From Sinisalibacter aestuarii (lineage in GTDB: Bacteria > Pseudomonadota > Alphaproteobacteria > Rhodobacterales > Rhodobacteraceae), in assembly GCF_027923545.1 (NCBI RefSeq), contig NZ_BROH01000006.1:1-64000 (forward strand): a stretch of 64,000 bases of DNA. The letters run 5' to 3'. Shown one piece after another: positions 43,404 to 53,090 of this stretch. The position numbers and the translations under genes are program-made. Numbering within the stretch: the stretch's first letter is position 1; each line of letters starts with the position of its first letter. The notes beneath the pieces were generated by a model. The model ran no database searches. It worked only from the letters and a program-made list of their open reading frames with translations, and had not been told where the DNA came from.

Positions 43404-43481
43404 GTCACAGACATCCCTGTTTTCCCCAGGGTCCATGCTTAGAGGCCGCGCGAGCGGATGCAACCCGATTCCCGGGCCATA

Positions 43482-44165
43482 TCAGCCCCTTGTGATGACG
43501 CCATTGTCGAGCCGCACGATCCGGTCCATGCGCCCGGCCAGATCGGCGTTATGGGTGGCGATGAGGGCGGCAAGCCCGGTCTCGCGCACCAGCTCCATCA
43601 GCGCGGCAAAGACGGTGTCGGAGGTGTCGGGATCGAGATTACCGGTCGGCTCGTCGGCCAGCAGCAGCGCCGGGCCATTGGCCAGCGCCCGGCAAAAGGC
43701 CACCCGCTGCTGCTCGCCGCCCGACAGCGCGGCCGGGCGATGCCCGGCGCGCGGGCCAAGGCCGACCGTGTCCAGCAGCCGCTCCGCCCGCCCCCGCGCC
43801 GCGCCCATGCCCACCCCGTTGGCAAGCTGTGGCAGCACCACATTCTCCAGCGCCGTGAACTCCGGCAGCAGGTGGTGAAACTGATAGACAAAGCCCACCT
43901 TCTCGCGCCGCGTCCCGGTGCGCGCGCGGTCGGAGGCGCGGGTCATGTCCTGCCCGGCAATCGCCACCCGGCCCGCATCGGGCGTGTCGAGCAGCCCGGC
44001 AATGTGCAGCAGCGTGGATTTGCCCGCCCCGGAGGGCGCCACCAGCGCCACCACCTCGCCCGGCATCAGCGCCAGCGACGCCCCGCGCAGCACGCTCACC
44101 TCACCCGGCCTGCCCTTGCCATAGATCTTTTCCACGCCGTCCAGCGCCAGCACCGGCTCACTCAT
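43482..44165 (-). CDS. lolD: Lipoprotein-releasing system ATPase LolD
   Basis: This 227-residue ABC ATPase has Walker [10 protein letters not shown], signature [11 protein letters not shown] and Walker [13 protein letters not shown]. The motif QFHHLLPEF and the neighbouring LolC/E-type permease identify LolD. It energises release of outer-membrane lipoproteins from the inner membrane. It overlaps the permease gene by eight bases. Confidence 0.93.
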   Translation of the reverse strand: MSEPVLALDGVEKIYGKGRPGEVSVLRGASLALMPGEVVALVAPSGAGKSTLLHIAGLLDTPDAGRVAIAGQDMTRASDRARTGTRREKVGFVYQFHHLLPEFTALENVVLPQLANGVGMGAARGRAERLLDTVGLGPRAGHRPAALSGGEQQRVAFCRALANGPALLLADEPTGNLDPDTSDTVFAALMELVRETGLAALIATHNADLAGRMDRIVRLDNGVITRG

Positions 44166-45450
44166 AGCGCAGCGCCTCCACCGGGTTCATCCGCGCCGCC
44201 CGGCGGGCGGGAAAGATGGTGACGAGGAAGGACAGCGTGAGCGACAGCGACACCGCCGACAGCACATCGCCCATCCGCACCGTGGCGGGAAGCTGGTAGA
44301 TGCCGCGCACCGACGGATCCCACACGCCGCCGCCGGCGATGTAATCCACCACGGCGAAAACGTAGTCGATATTGACCGCGAAGAGCACGCCCAGCACCAC
44401 GCCCATCGCCGTGCCCACCAGCCCGGTCGAGGCGCCGACCAGGAAGAACACCCGCAGCACCGACCCTTCGGTCAGCCCCATCGTGCGCAGGATGCCGATA
44501 TCGCGGCCCTTGTTCTTCACCAGCATCACGAGGCCGGAGATGATGTTCATCGAGGCGATCAGCACCAGCACGGAGAGGATGACGAACATCACGTTGTCTT
44601 CCATGTCGAGCGCGCGCAAAAAGGCGCCGGCGCTGTCGCGCCATGTCCAGATCGCCGCATTCTCGCCCGCCGCCGCCATGATCGGGGCGATCCGCTCGGT
44701 GATGCGCTCGGGGTCGTCCACCATCACCTCGATCTCATCCGCCCGCCCCTCCTTGTTGAAGAAGGTCTGCGCCACCTCGAAGGGCAGATAGACGCGGGTC
44801 TGGTCGATATCCCAGCGCCCGGCCGTGAAGATATAGACCACCTCATAGACGCTCACCCGCGGCGTGGTGCCGAAGGCCGTCTTCACCCCGTTGGGCGAGA
44901 TGATCTTCACCTTGTCGCCGAGATAGACGCCAAGCTCGCGCGCCACGCCCGAGCCGATGGCGATGCCGCGCGGAAAATCGTCCAGGCTGCCCACCGCCTC
45001 CTCCGGATCGGCGATGCGCGGGATGGCGGCAAGATCTGCGGCGCGGATGCCAAAGACCTGCACGCCGGAATTGTTCGCCCCGGCATTGGCCATCACCTGC
45101 CCCTTGATGAGCGGCGCGGCATGGGTCACCCCCGGCACCTGGGCGATGCGCGCAGCCCAGGCATCGTAATCGGCGATATCGCGGGTCATGTTGCCGGTCT
45201 CGTCCGCCGTCAGGCGCGCATAGACGGTCACATGCGCATTGGCGCCGAGGATCGTATCGACGAATTCCTCACGAAACCCGGTGCGCACGGCGAGCGTGAT
45301 GATCAGCGCCGCCACCGCGAGCGTGATCCCGATGAGCGAAATCCATGTCATCACGCTCACGCCTCCCTCGGCGCGGCGCGCGCGCAGATAGCGCCAGGCA
45401 ATCATCCACTCGAAACGGGAAAACGGGGTAGTGCTCTTGGCCAAATCCAT
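44158..45450 (-). CDS. lolC: Lipoprotein-releasing system permease LolC/LolE
   Basis: This 430-residue permease has one N-terminal helix (about 37-58), a large periplasmic domain (about 65-265) and three C-terminal helices with an FtsX/MacB-like core ([20 protein letters not shown], ending [17 protein letters not shown]). A single LolC/E gene before lolD is common in alphaproteobacteria, where one protein (LolF-like) may serve both roles. The ATG at 45450 has GAGAGG upstream. Confidence 0.92.
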   Translation of the reverse strand: MDLAKSTTPFSRFEWMIAWRYLRARRAEGGVSVMTWISLIGITLAVAALIITLAVRTGFREEFVDTILGANAHVTVYARLTADETGNMTRDIADYDAWAARIAQVPGVTHAAPLIKGQVMANAGANNSGVQVFGIRAADLAAIPRIADPEEAVGSLDDFPRGIAIGSGVARELGVYLGDKVKIISPNGVKTAFGTTPRVSVYEVVYIFTAGRWDIDQTRVYLPFEVAQTFFNKEGRADEIEVMVDDPERITERIAPIMAAAGENAAIWTWRDSAGAFLRALDMEDNVMFVILSVLVLIASMNIISGLVMLVKNKGRDIGILRTMGLTEGSVLRVFFLVGASTGLVGTAMGVVLGVLFAVNIDYVFAVVDYIAGGGVWDPSVRGIYQLPATVRMGDVLSAVSLSLTLSFLVTIFPARRAARMNPVEALRYE

Positions 45451-45524
45451 GCCTCTCACGGGTTTGCGGCACACTGGGGTGCGGGCACGGGAAGGTCAAG
45501 CCGCACCGGCCCGCGCTGGCGCAG

Positions 45525-45577
45525 CTGTGACCGCGTGGGGCGCCCGGGGGATTTGAGTATTTTTGCAAGGATGAAGG
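45525..45577. repeat. Dispersed palindromic repeat, copy C (inverted)
   Basis: Read on the minus strand this copy has TTCATCCTTGCAAAAATACT followed by a C/G-rich part, the reverse orientation of copies A, B and D. The palindromic arm is less complete than in the other copies. Confidence 0.55.
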
Positions 45578-45642
45578 GAAAGATTCACCACCCGTTAAGG
45601 TTACTCTGCGACAACCGGCGCGCGGTACAGGCTGGAGAGCCG

Positions 45643-45687
45643 ATGACCGCCAAGGGTGAAGCCCCGGCGCGGCGTGGACTGCAATGA
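45643..45687 (+). CDS. Possible 14-residue leader peptide or microprotein
   Basis: ATG to TGA encodes MTAKGEAPARRGLQ, with GGAG five bases upstream. It lies alone in the segment between repeat copies C and D. The basic, non-hydrophobic sequence gives no hint of function, and the frame could be chance. It is listed because the ribosome site is good and nothing else explains the segment. Confidence 0.25.
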   Translation: MTAKGEAPARRGLQ

Positions 45688-45741
45688 AACAGTGCGCCGG
45701 CCGGGGTGGAACGCCGCACGACCCGGCGCAGCCGTACTGCC

Positions 45742-45794
45742 TCTTCATCCTTGCGGAAATACTCCACGGGGGTGCGGGGGTGTGAAACCCCCGC
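45742..45794. repeat. Dispersed palindromic repeat, copy D
   Basis: It starts TCTTCATCCTTGCGGAAATA and ends with GCGGGGG-N7-CCCCCGC (45774-45794). It directly abuts the stop of the DUF2937 gene and is suited to end its transcription. Confidence 0.7.
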
Positions 45795-46280
45795 TCATGC
45801 CCGCCGCAGGCGACGGCGCCCGAACAGGGCGCCGATCAGCAGCGTCACCAGCCCCCAACCGCCCGCAAAGCCGATCCCCGCCGAGATCAGCCCTTCCGAG
45901 GTCACCGGCAGGGCCGGCCGGAAATCGTCCCATGTGCGCTCGACCAGCTCGACATCGCGGATATGCCAGAACCGCGCGAGGCGCTGCAGCGGCGCGGCGC
46001 CGGCAAGGGCCTGGTAGTCGGCATTCAGCCGTTCGTAGCGGTAGATCCGGCTGCGCATGTCATCCCGCAGCCGGGTCTGGAACTCGCCGTCGCCGATCGC
46101 GTCGAGCGCTTCTTCGCGGCTCATCCCGGCGATCCGCGCAGTGGTGTCGAAGGCGAGGGTGACGCCGCGCAATTCGTCGACCGCGCCGGAGAGGCGCTGC
46201 ACGTATTGCTGCGAAAACTCGGGAAACTGCGACAGCGCCACCGCGCCCGCGATGCCGCCCGCCATAGCCAGGATGCGCAT
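45795..46280 (-). CDS. DUF2937 family protein
   Basis: This 161-residue protein starts MRILAMAGGIAGAVALSQFP and continues with QQYVQRLSGAVDELRG, the DUF2937 pattern. It has an N-terminal membrane segment, a central helical part (about 30-110) exported or periplasmic, and a C-terminal membrane helix (about 133-153) ending in a basic tail. Function is unknown. The start has GGCGGAG upstream. It lies 264 bases after proS. Confidence 0.82.
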   Translation of the reverse strand: MRILAMAGGIAGAVALSQFPEFSQQYVQRLSGAVDELRGVTLAFDTTARIAGMSREEALDAIGDGEFQTRLRDDMRSRIYRYERLNADYQALAGAAPLQRLARFWHIRDVELVERTWDDFRPALPVTSEGLISAGIGFAGGWGLVTLLIGALFGRRRLRRA

Positions 46281-46544
46281 TGGCTCCGCCCTTTCTGCCT
46301 GCGCCGGATCTGTGCCCGGTCTGGCAGGAGTCTGACCCGTCCGGCGCCTTCGGTCAAGCTGGCGCTGCGGACCGGGCGGCGGGCCGCCAATGCAGCAATC
46401 GGATAATGGATCGACCGCGAAAGCCCGAAACTGGCTCACAGAATGCAGGAATCCTGAAATCAGGCGGTCGGCGCCGCCAGTGCCCTCACGCGCCGGTCAA
46501 GCGGTCGCCCGGCGGCGCACAGGCCGGCCCGTCCGGTGCCTGCA

Positions 46545-47885
46545 TCAGATATGCCCGGCGTAGATGTCCCTCAGCCGCGCCACGGCCAGCTCGGGCGCCA
46601 GTTCCTCGCTCTCGCCGGTGCGGCGGCTGGTCAGCTCGACCACGCCGTTCTTCAGCCCGCGCGGGCCGACGGTGATGCGCCACGGCAGGCCGATCAGGTC
46701 CATCGTGGCGAATTTCGCGCCCGCGCGCTCCTCGCGGTCGTCATAGAGCGGCTCCAGCCCCTCGGCTTCCAGCGCGGCATAGAGGCGCTCGCAGGCGGCG
46801 TCGGTTTCGGCGTCGCCCTGGCGCAGATTGACGATCCCGGCATGGAACGGGGTGACGCCTTCGGGCCAGATGATGCCGTTCTCGTCGTGATTGGCCTCGA
46901 TGATCGCGCCCACCAGCCGGCTCACCCCGATCCCGTGCGAGCCCATATGGACCGGCACCCGCTCGCCGGTATCGGTGGTCACCACCGCGCCCATCGGCTC
47001 GGAATATTTGGTGCCGAAATAGAAGATCTGCCCCACCTCGATGCCGCGCGAGGTTTTGCGCCGCTCTTCGGGGATGGCGTCGAACAGCGCCTCGTCATGG
47101 GTTTCGTCGGTGCGGGCATAGGGCGTGGTCCATTCGGTGCAGATGCCGGCGACCTCGTCCCAGTTGTCGTAGTCGATCTCGCGGTCGCCGAGCTTCAGCC
47201 CGGTGATCTCGCTGTCATAGAACACTTCCGACTCGCCGGTCTCGGCCAGAACGAGGAATTCGTGGGTGTCGTCGCCGCCGATCGGGCCGCTATCGGCGCG
47301 CATCGGGATCGCCTGCAGGCCCATCCGCTCATAGGTGCGCAGGTAGCTCACCATGTGGCGGTTATAGGCGTGCATGGCGTTTTCGTAATCGAGGTCGAAA
47401 TTGTAGCCGTCCTTCATGAAGAACTCGCGCCCCCGCATCACGCCGAAGCGCGGGCGGATCTCGTCGCGGAATTTCCACTGGATGTGGTAGAGCGTGAGCG
47501 GCAGATCCTTGTAGGAGCCGACATGGCTGCGGAAGATGTCGGTGATCATCTCCTCATTGGTCGGCCCGTAGAGCAGATCGCGCCCGCCCCGGTCCTTGAT
47601 CCGCAGCATTTCCTCGCCGTAATCGTCGTAGCGCCCGCTCTCGCGCCACAGATCGGCCGGTTGCAGCGTCGGCATCAGCATCGGGATATGGCCCGCCCGC
47701 ACCTGTTCCTCGTGAACGATATTTTCCAGCCGGCGCAGCACCTTGAAGCCGAGCGGCAGCCAGGAATAGATGCCCGCCGCCTGCTGCTTGATCATGCCCG
47801 CGCGCAGCATCAGCCGGTGCGAGGCGATCTGCGCCTCGGCGGGCGTTTCCTTCAGAACGGGCAGAAAGTAGCGGGACAGGCGCAT
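46545..47885 (-). CDS. proS: Proline--tRNA ligase
   Basis: This 446-residue class II synthetase charges tRNA-Pro. Motif 2 is seen in [21 protein letters not shown] and motif 3 in [26 protein letters not shown] precedes motif 2. It lacks the roughly 180-residue INS editing domain of E. coli ProS, which is typical of alphaproteobacteria and implies editing of Ala-tRNA-Pro by a separate protein. The C-terminal anticodon-binding domain covers about 350-440. Confidence 0.96.
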   Translation of the reverse strand: MRLSRYFLPVLKETPAEAQIASHRLMLRAGMIKQQAAGIYSWLPLGFKVLRRLENIVHEEQVRAGHIPMLMPTLQPADLWRESGRYDDYGEEMLRIKDRGGRDLLYGPTNEEMITDIFRSHVGSYKDLPLTLYHIQWKFRDEIRPRFGVMRGREFFMKDGYNFDLDYENAMHAYNRHMVSYLRTYERMGLQAIPMRADSGPIGGDDTHEFLVLAETGESEVFYDSEITGLKLGDREIDYDNWDEVAGICTEWTTPYARTDETHDEALFDAIPEERRKTSRGIEVGQIFYFGTKYSEPMGAVVTTDTGERVPVHMGSHGIGVSRLVGAIIEANHDENGIIWPEGVTPFHAGIVNLRQGDAETDAACERLYAALEAEGLEPLYDDREERAGAKFATMDLIGLPWRITVGPRGLKNGVVELTSRRTGESEELAPELAVARLRDIYAGHI

Positions 47886-48039
47886 GTAAGCCTCTTGTGC
47901 AGGTGTTTCGGGTCGCAACCGCCATAGCCGAGCGCAAAAGCCCCGGCAAGCCCGCCGCCCGGCTCGCCGCACGATTCCCCCGGCAGGCATGCGGCCCGGA
48001 CCGCCGGACAAGGCCGGGCCGCGGGCCCGATCACGTCAG

Positions 48040-48055
48040 GTCACGCTCGCGTGAC
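48040..48055. promoter_or_regulatory. Inverted repeat upstream of the fasciclin gene
   Basis: GTCACGC-TC-GCGTGAC is a perfect inverted repeat with seven-base arms, 69 bases before the fasciclin start and within the divergent proS/fasciclin region. It may be an operator or a leader hairpin. Confidence 0.45.
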
Positions 48056-48124
48056 GGGCCTGATCCCGGGCGCCGGCCGGGCCGTAACGACAAGCATGTA
48101 ACGCGAAACCGACAGGAGGACTTC

Positions 48125-48652
48125 ATGCGTTTCACTCTCAAGACCACCCTCGCCGCCACCGCGCTCGCGCTGTCCGGCACCGCCGCGCTCGCCGATGACC
48201 ATGGCGGGATGAAAACCATCGTCGATATCGCCGCGGGCGATGACCGGTTCGAGACGCTCGTCGCCGCCGTCACCGCTGCCGGGCTGGCCGAAACGCTGTC
48301 GGGCACCGGCCCCTTCACCGTCTTCGCGCCGACCGACGATGCCTTCGCCGCGCTGCCCGAGGGCGCCGTCGAGGGTCTGCTGCAACCCGCCGCCAAGGGC
48401 GATCTGACCAATGTGCTGCTCTATCACGTGGTGCCCGGCACGGTCATGTCGGGCGACATCGCGATCGGCGCGTCGCGGGTCGCCACCGCGCTCGACGGCG
48501 CCGATATCCGCGTCCTGCTCGACGGCGGCGTGATGCTGGATGACGGCTCGGGCGGCATGGCCAATGTGATCGCCGCCGATATCGAAGCCTCGAACGGTGT
48601 GATCCATGTGATCGACAAGGTGATCCTGCCGGGCAACACGCCGGATTGCTGA
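48125..48652 (+). CDS. Secreted fasciclin-domain protein
   Basis: This 175-residue protein has a signal peptide (about 1-23, ALA end) and one FAS1 domain (about 32-172). The conserved blocks are [19 protein letters not shown] (H1-like) and the closing [12 protein letters not shown]. Secreted single-FAS1 proteins are thought to mediate adhesion or surface interactions. AGGAGG lies before the ATG at 48125. A ten-bp hairpin follows the stop. Confidence 0.93.
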   Translation: MRFTLKTTLAATALALSGTAALADDHGGMKTIVDIAAGDDRFETLVAAVTAAGLAETLSGTGPFTVFAPTDDAFAALPEGAVEGLLQPAAKGDLTNVLLYHVVPGTVMSGDIAIGASRVATALDGADIRVLLDGGVMLDDGSGGMANVIAADIEASNGVIHVIDKVILPGNTPDC

Positions 48653-48661
48653 CCGACACAG

Positions 48662-48688
48662 GGCCGGGCGCGGGATCTGCGCCCGGCC
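48662..48688. terminator. Hairpin after the fasciclin gene
   Basis: GGCCGGGCGC (48662-48671) and GCGCCCGGCC (48679-48688) form a perfect ten-bp stem with a seven-base loop, ten bases after the fasciclin stop. No T-run follows, but the position between a plus gene and a possible minus microprotein suits a shared terminator. Confidence 0.6.
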
Positions 48689-48694
48689 ACGCCG

Positions 48695-48763
48695 TCAGCG
48701 CGAAGGCGGCGGTGGCGTCGGGTAGGGCCAGGGCCAGGCCAGCGGATTGGGCCGGTGTCGCAT
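48695..48763 (-). CDS. Candidate 22-residue Trp/Pro-rich microprotein
   Basis: The frame encodes a 22-residue peptide starting MRHRPNPLAWPWPYP and ending PPPPSR. AGGAG lies eight bases before the ATG, and a hairpin follows the stop. The Trp-Pro repeats and poly-proline tail do not look like random sequence. It is far below usual gene-caller limits. Function is unknown. Confidence 0.4.
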   Translation of the reverse strand: MRHRPNPLAWPWPYPTPPPPSR

Positions 48764-48882
48764 CGGCGGCGCTCCTGTGACGATGGCCCCACTCTTCCAC
48801 AAGGCGCCCCGCGGCGTCCATCCCGGGTTGCACGGACAGGCCAAACAGGCGATGACTGGCGCATCGGTTTACGAGGAAACCC

Positions 48883-49986
48883 ATGGCCCTGCCCGTCGGC
48901 ATGCAACTGAGATACTGGACCATCGCGGCGGCGATCTTCCTGATCGCGCTGTGGTTGCTCGGCGATGTGATGCTGCCCTTCGTGATCGGCGGGGCGGTCG
49001 CGTATTTTCTCGATCCGGTGGCCGACCGGCTTGAAGCGATGGGGCTGAGCCGCATCCTGTCGACCACGGTGATCACCATCGCCGCGCTTCTCATTTTCGT
49101 GCTCGCCGCGCTTCTGGTGATCCCCACGCTCATCAACCAGTCGGTGCAGCTCGTCAATATCGCGCCCTCGCTGGCGCAAGACCTGCAGGCGTTCCTCACC
49201 TCGAAAATCCCCTCGCTGATGGATCAGGATTCGATCCTGCGCCAGTCGCTCGACACGCTGGGCGCAAAGGTGCAGGAGCGTGGCGGCGAGCTGATCAATG
49301 CGGTGCTCTCCTCGGCCATGGGCGTGCTCAACATCGTGCTGCTCATCGTTGTCGTGCCGGTGGTGGCCTTCTACCTGTTGTGGGACTGGGACCGCATGAT
49401 CGCCGCGATCGACGATCTGCTGCCGCGCGACCATGCACCGGTGATCCGCAGCCTCGCCGCCGATATCGACAAGACGCTTGCGAGCTTCATTCGCGGCCAG
49501 GTGACGGTCTGCCTGATCCTCGGCACCTATTACGCCGTCGCCCTGATGCTGATCGGGCTGCAATTCGGCCTCGTGGTGGGCTTCGTCGCCGGGCTGATCA
49601 GCTTCATCCCCTATGTCGGCGCGCTGGTCGGCGGGGCGCTGGCGATCGGGCTCGCCTTCTTCCAGTTCTGGGGCGAATGGTGGCTGATCGGCGGCGTGGT
49701 GGCGATCTTCATGTTCGGCCAGTTCTTCGAGGGCAATATCCTGTCGCCCAACCTCGTGGGCTCCTCCGTGGGGCTGCACCCGGTCTGGCTGATCTTCGCC
49801 CTGTCCGCCTTCGGCTCGACCTTCGGCTTCGTCGGCATGCTCGTCGCCGTGCCGGTGGCCGCCGCCATCGGCGTGGTGGTGCGCTTCTTCGCCGAACGCT
49901 ACCGCGAGGGCCGGCTTTACAGGGGCCTCGACCAGAACGAGACCCCGCCCGGCGAAACCGACGAGGCCGGCGGGGACAACGCCTGA
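48883..49986 (+). CDS. AI-2E/PerM-family membrane transporter
   Basis: This 367-residue protein has the PerM layout of about seven to eight helices: two at the N-terminus (about 10-45, 62-85), one near 145-168, and four to five from 205 to 335, with LVVGFVAGLISFIPYVGALVG and FFEGNILSPNLVGSSVGLHP as family blocks. Members export small molecules or ions; none is assigned here. It starts a plus-strand run that continues with hdaA and ppk1, two bases separating it from hdaA. Confidence 0.88.
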   Translation: MALPVGMQLRYWTIAAAIFLIALWLLGDVMLPFVIGGAVAYFLDPVADRLEAMGLSRILSTTVITIAALLIFVLAALLVIPTLINQSVQLVNIAPSLAQDLQAFLTSKIPSLMDQDSILRQSLDTLGAKVQERGGELINAVLSSAMGVLNIVLLIVVVPVVAFYLLWDWDRMIAAIDDLLPRDHAPVIRSLAADIDKTLASFIRGQVTVCLILGTYYAVALMLIGLQFGLVVGFVAGLISFIPYVGALVGGALAIGLAFFQFWGEWWLIGGVVAIFMFGQFFEGNILSPNLVGSSVGLHPVWLIFALSAFGSTFGFVGMLVAVPVAAAIGVVVRFFAERYREGRLYRGLDQNETPPGETDEAGGDNA

Positions 49987-49988
49987 CC

Positions 49989-50669
49989 ATGGCCCGCCAG
50001 CTCACCTTCGATCTGCCCTTGCGCGAGGCACGGGGCCGGGGCGATTTCTTCGTCTCCGACAGCAACGCCGCGGCAATGGCCGCGCTGGATGCCTGGCAGG
50101 GCTGGCCCGCACGCAAACTGGTGCTGACCGGCCCGGAAGGCGCGGGCAAGAGCCATCTCGCGCAGGTCTGGGCCGACATGGCGGGGGCGCAGGTGATCGC
50201 GGCGCGGGATCTGGCGGCGCTCGATCCGGCCAGCCTCGCCGGCGGCAATGTGGCGCTGGAAGACGCCGACCGGATCGCCGGCGACGCGGCGGCGGAACAG
50301 GCGGCGTTTCATCTGCACAATCTCGTGCTGGCCGAGGGCGGCAGCCTGCTCGTCACCGCCACGACGCCACCGAGCCGCTGGGGGCTGGCCCTGCCCGACC
50401 TCGCGAGCCGGATGGAGGGCGCGCCGATGGTCGCCATCGCGCCGCCGGACGAGGCGCTGCTGGCCGCCGTTCTGGTCAAGCTTTTCGCCGACCGCCAGAT
50501 CGACCCGCCGGAAACCCTGATCCGCTACCTCGCCGACCGGATCGAGCGCTCCTTCGCCGCCGCGCGCGACATCGTCGCCGCGCTCGACGCGGCGGCGCTG
50601 GCCGAAGGCAAGCCGGTGAGCCGCGATCTGGCCCGGCAGGTGCTGGAACGGCAGGGCGATCTGTTCTGA
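49989..50669 (+). CDS. hdaA: DnaA-regulatory protein HdaA
   Basis: This 226-residue DnaA-like AAA+ protein has Walker A GPEGAGKSH (about 49-57) and a weak Walker B (NVALEDADRI). It lacks the DnaA DNA-binding domain. The N-terminal QLTFDLP is a beta-clamp-binding motif, as in Hda. It stimulates ATP hydrolysis by DnaA after replication starts. In alphaproteobacteria hdaA is often next to perM and ppk1, as here. Confidence 0.92.
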   Translation: MARQLTFDLPLREARGRGDFFVSDSNAAAMAALDAWQGWPARKLVLTGPEGAGKSHLAQVWADMAGAQVIAARDLAALDPASLAGGNVALEDADRIAGDAAAEQAAFHLHNLVLAEGGSLLVTATTPPSRWGLALPDLASRMEGAPMVAIAPPDEALLAAVLVKLFADRQIDPPETLIRYLADRIERSFAAARDIVAALDAAALAEGKPVSRDLARQVLERQGDLF

Positions 50670-50795
50670 CCGCCGCGCCAACCGGCGGCAAATCGCTCCC
50701 GCCCGGCAGGCCGTTCCCGCCCGAAGCTGGATTTCCGCCGCCGCAAAGCGCATAACGTCATTAATCCGCTACGATTATTCGCCTACAGAGCAGCC

Positions 50796-52997
50796 ATGAC
50801 ACTCGACGCCCCTGCCCCCGCCCCGATCAACGCCGATTTCCTCGAAACCGAGTTTCCGGCGGCCGTCACGCTCGCGCCGGAAGAGACGGAAGGGCCGAAG
50901 CGGTTCTTCAACCGCGAGCTGTCCTGGCTCGGCTTCAACTGGCGGGTGCTGGAAGAGGCGGAAAATCCGCGCGTGCCGCTGCTCGAACGGCTGCGCTTCG
51001 TCTCGATCTCGGCCACCAATCTCGATGAATTCTACACCGTCCGCGTGGCGGGTCTGCGCGAGCTGGCCCGCGAGGGTAACACCAGCCCCTCGATCGACGG
51101 GCTCACCCCCGCCGAGCAACTCGTGCTGATCAACGCCGATGCCCGCCGCCTGATGGCGCATCAGCAGGCGGTGTTCGATGCGCTCTCTTCCGAGATGCAG
51201 CGCGAGGGGATCGTGCTCTGCACCCGCGAGACGCTGTCGAAGGAGGATGAAACCTATCTCGAAGACGTGTTCATCAGCCGCGTTTTTCCCGTGCTCTCGC
51301 CGCTGGCGATCGACCCGGCCCACCCCTTCCCGTTCATCCCCAATACCGGCTTCGCGCTGGCGCTGGAACTGCAGCGGCGCACCGACGGGCGCAAGCTGAA
51401 GGCGCTCCTGCCGATCCCGCACCAGATCGACCGCTTCGTGCGCCTGCCCGCCGACGAGGGCGTGGCCCGCTTCCTGCCGCTGGAAGGCCTGCTGCTTCTG
51501 TTCATCGACCAGCTCTTTCCCGGCTACGAGGAAAAGGGAAGCTGCGCCTTCCGCGTGCTGCGTGACAGCGACATGGAAGTCGAGGACGAGGCCGAAGACC
51601 TGGTGCGCGAATTCGAGACCGCACTCAAACGCCGCCGCCGGGGCGAGGTGATCCGGATGAAGATCTCCGCCGGCGCGCCCTCGGACCTGCGCAACATGGT
51701 CAGCCGCGAATTGCACGTGACGGAAGACGAGATCGTCGAGGTCGAAGGGCTGATCGGCATGGCGGATCTGTCGGAACTGGTGATCGACGAGCGGCCCGAT
51801 CTGCTCTGGCCCTCCTACACCCCGCGCGTGCCGGAGCGGGTCGAGGACCACCAGGGCGACATCTTCGCCGCGATCCGCCAGAAAGACCTGCTGCTGCACC
51901 ATCCTTACGAGACCTTCGATCTCGTGGTGCGCTTTCTCGAACAGGCCGCCCTCGACCCGAACGTGGTGGCGATCAAGCAGACGCTCTACCGCACCTCGCG
52001 CCATTCGCCCATCGTGAGCGCGCTCTGCGAGGCGGCGGAAGCGGGCAAATCGGTGACGGCGCTGGTGGAACTCAAGGCCCGGTTCGACGAGGCCGCCAAT
52101 ATCCGCCAGTCGCGCCGGCTGGAACGGGCGGGCGCGCATGTGGTCTACGGTTTCATGCATTACAAGACCCACGCCAAGATCTCGACCGTGGTGCGCCGCG
52201 AGGGTGACGATCTGGTCACCTACACTCATTTCGGCACCGGCAACTACCACCCGATCACGGCCAAGATCTACACCGATCTCAGCCTGTTCACCTGCGATGC
52301 CGCCCTCGGGCGCGATGCGACTCGGGTGTTCAACTACCTCTCGGGCTATGCCCAGCCGGAGAAGCTGGAAAAGCTGGCGATCAGCCCGATCACGCTCAAA
52401 TCCACCCTGATCCAGCGGATCGGCGAGGAGGCGAAATATGCCGAAGAGGGCAAGCCCGCCGAGATCTGGGCCAAGATGAACTCGCTGATCGAGGAAGACG
52501 TGATCGACGCGCTCTATGCCGCCAGCCAGAAGGGGGTGAAGATCACCCTCGTGGTGCGCGGCATCTGCGGGCTGAGGCCGGGGATCAAGGGGCTCAGCGA
52601 GAATATCCGGGTCAAATCCGTGGTCGGCCGCTTCCTCGAACACAGCCGGATCGTCTGCTTCGGCAACGGCCATGGCCTGCCGTCGAAAAAGGCGAAGGTC
52701 TACATGTCGTCCGCCGACTGGATGGGGCGCAACCTCAACCGCCGGGTCGAGACGCTGGTGGAGGTGACCAACGCCACGGTGAAAGCGCAGATCGTGAGCC
52801 AGGTGATGGCCGCCAATCTGCATGACATCGCGCAAAGCTGGGTGATGCAGCCCGATGGCAGCTTCCAGCGGCCCGACCTTTCGGACGTGGAGCAGCCCTT
52901 CAGCTGCCACCGCTTCTTCATGGAAAACCCCTCGCTCTCGGGCCGCGGCTCGGCGGGCGCGAAAGACGTGCCGGAACTGGCGCACAGCCACGACTAG
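50796..52997 (+). CDS. ppk1: Polyphosphate kinase 1
   Basis: This 733-residue enzyme makes polyphosphate from ATP. It has the N-terminal domain with [19 protein letters not shown], the core [20 protein letters not shown] and the autophosphorylated-His region [16 protein letters not shown]. The C-terminal domain carries the second conserved His area ([18 protein letters not shown], then [15 protein letters not shown]). Length is normal. It lies 126 bases after hdaA and upstream of ppx with one gene between. Confidence 0.96.
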   Translation: MTLDAPAPAPINADFLETEFPAAVTLAPEETEGPKRFFNRELSWLGFNWRVLEEAENPRVPLLERLRFVSISATNLDEFYTVRVAGLRELAREGNTSPSIDGLTPAEQLVLINADARRLMAHQQAVFDALSSEMQREGIVLCTRETLSKEDETYLEDVFISRVFPVLSPLAIDPAHPFPFIPNTGFALALELQRRTDGRKLKALLPIPHQIDRFVRLPADEGVARFLPLEGLLLLFIDQLFPGYEEKGSCAFRVLRDSDMEVEDEAEDLVREFETALKRRRRGEVIRMKISAGAPSDLRNMVSRELHVTEDEIVEVEGLIGMADLSELVIDERPDLLWPSYTPRVPERVEDHQGDIFAAIRQKDLLLHHPYETFDLVVRFLEQAALDPNVVAIKQTLYRTSRHSPIVSALCEAAEAGKSVTALVELKARFDEAANIRQSRRLERAGAHVVYGFMHYKTHAKISTVVRREGDDLVTYTHFGTGNYHPITAKIYTDLSLFTCDAALGRDATRVFNYLSGYAQPEKLEKLAISPITLKSTLIQRIGEEAKYAEEGKPAEIWAKMNSLIEEDVIDALYAASQKGVKITLVVRGICGLRPGIKGLSENIRVKSVVGRFLEHSRIVCFGNGHGLPSKKAKVYMSSADWMGRNLNRRVETLVEVTNATVKAQIVSQVMAANLHDIAQSWVMQPDGSFQRPDLSDVEQPFSCHRFFMENPSLSGRGSAGAKDVPELAHSHD

Positions 52998-53090
52998 CGG
53001 GGCTTGAAAGGCCCGCCGGGCGCACCGATCTGATGCGCTGTGCCTGGCACGCGCATTGCGGCGCCGGCCCGGAGGTATGACGCGCCTGCC

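Larger units (their letters stand above)
45451..45794. other. Intergenic region with two opposed dispersed repeats
   Basis: These 344 bases hold repeat copies C (45525-45577) and D (45742-45794) in opposite orientation, framing about 164 bases. The framed part contains a possible 14-codon frame (45643-45687). The outer left part is the lolC leader. No protein gene of normal size is present. Confidence 0.65.
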
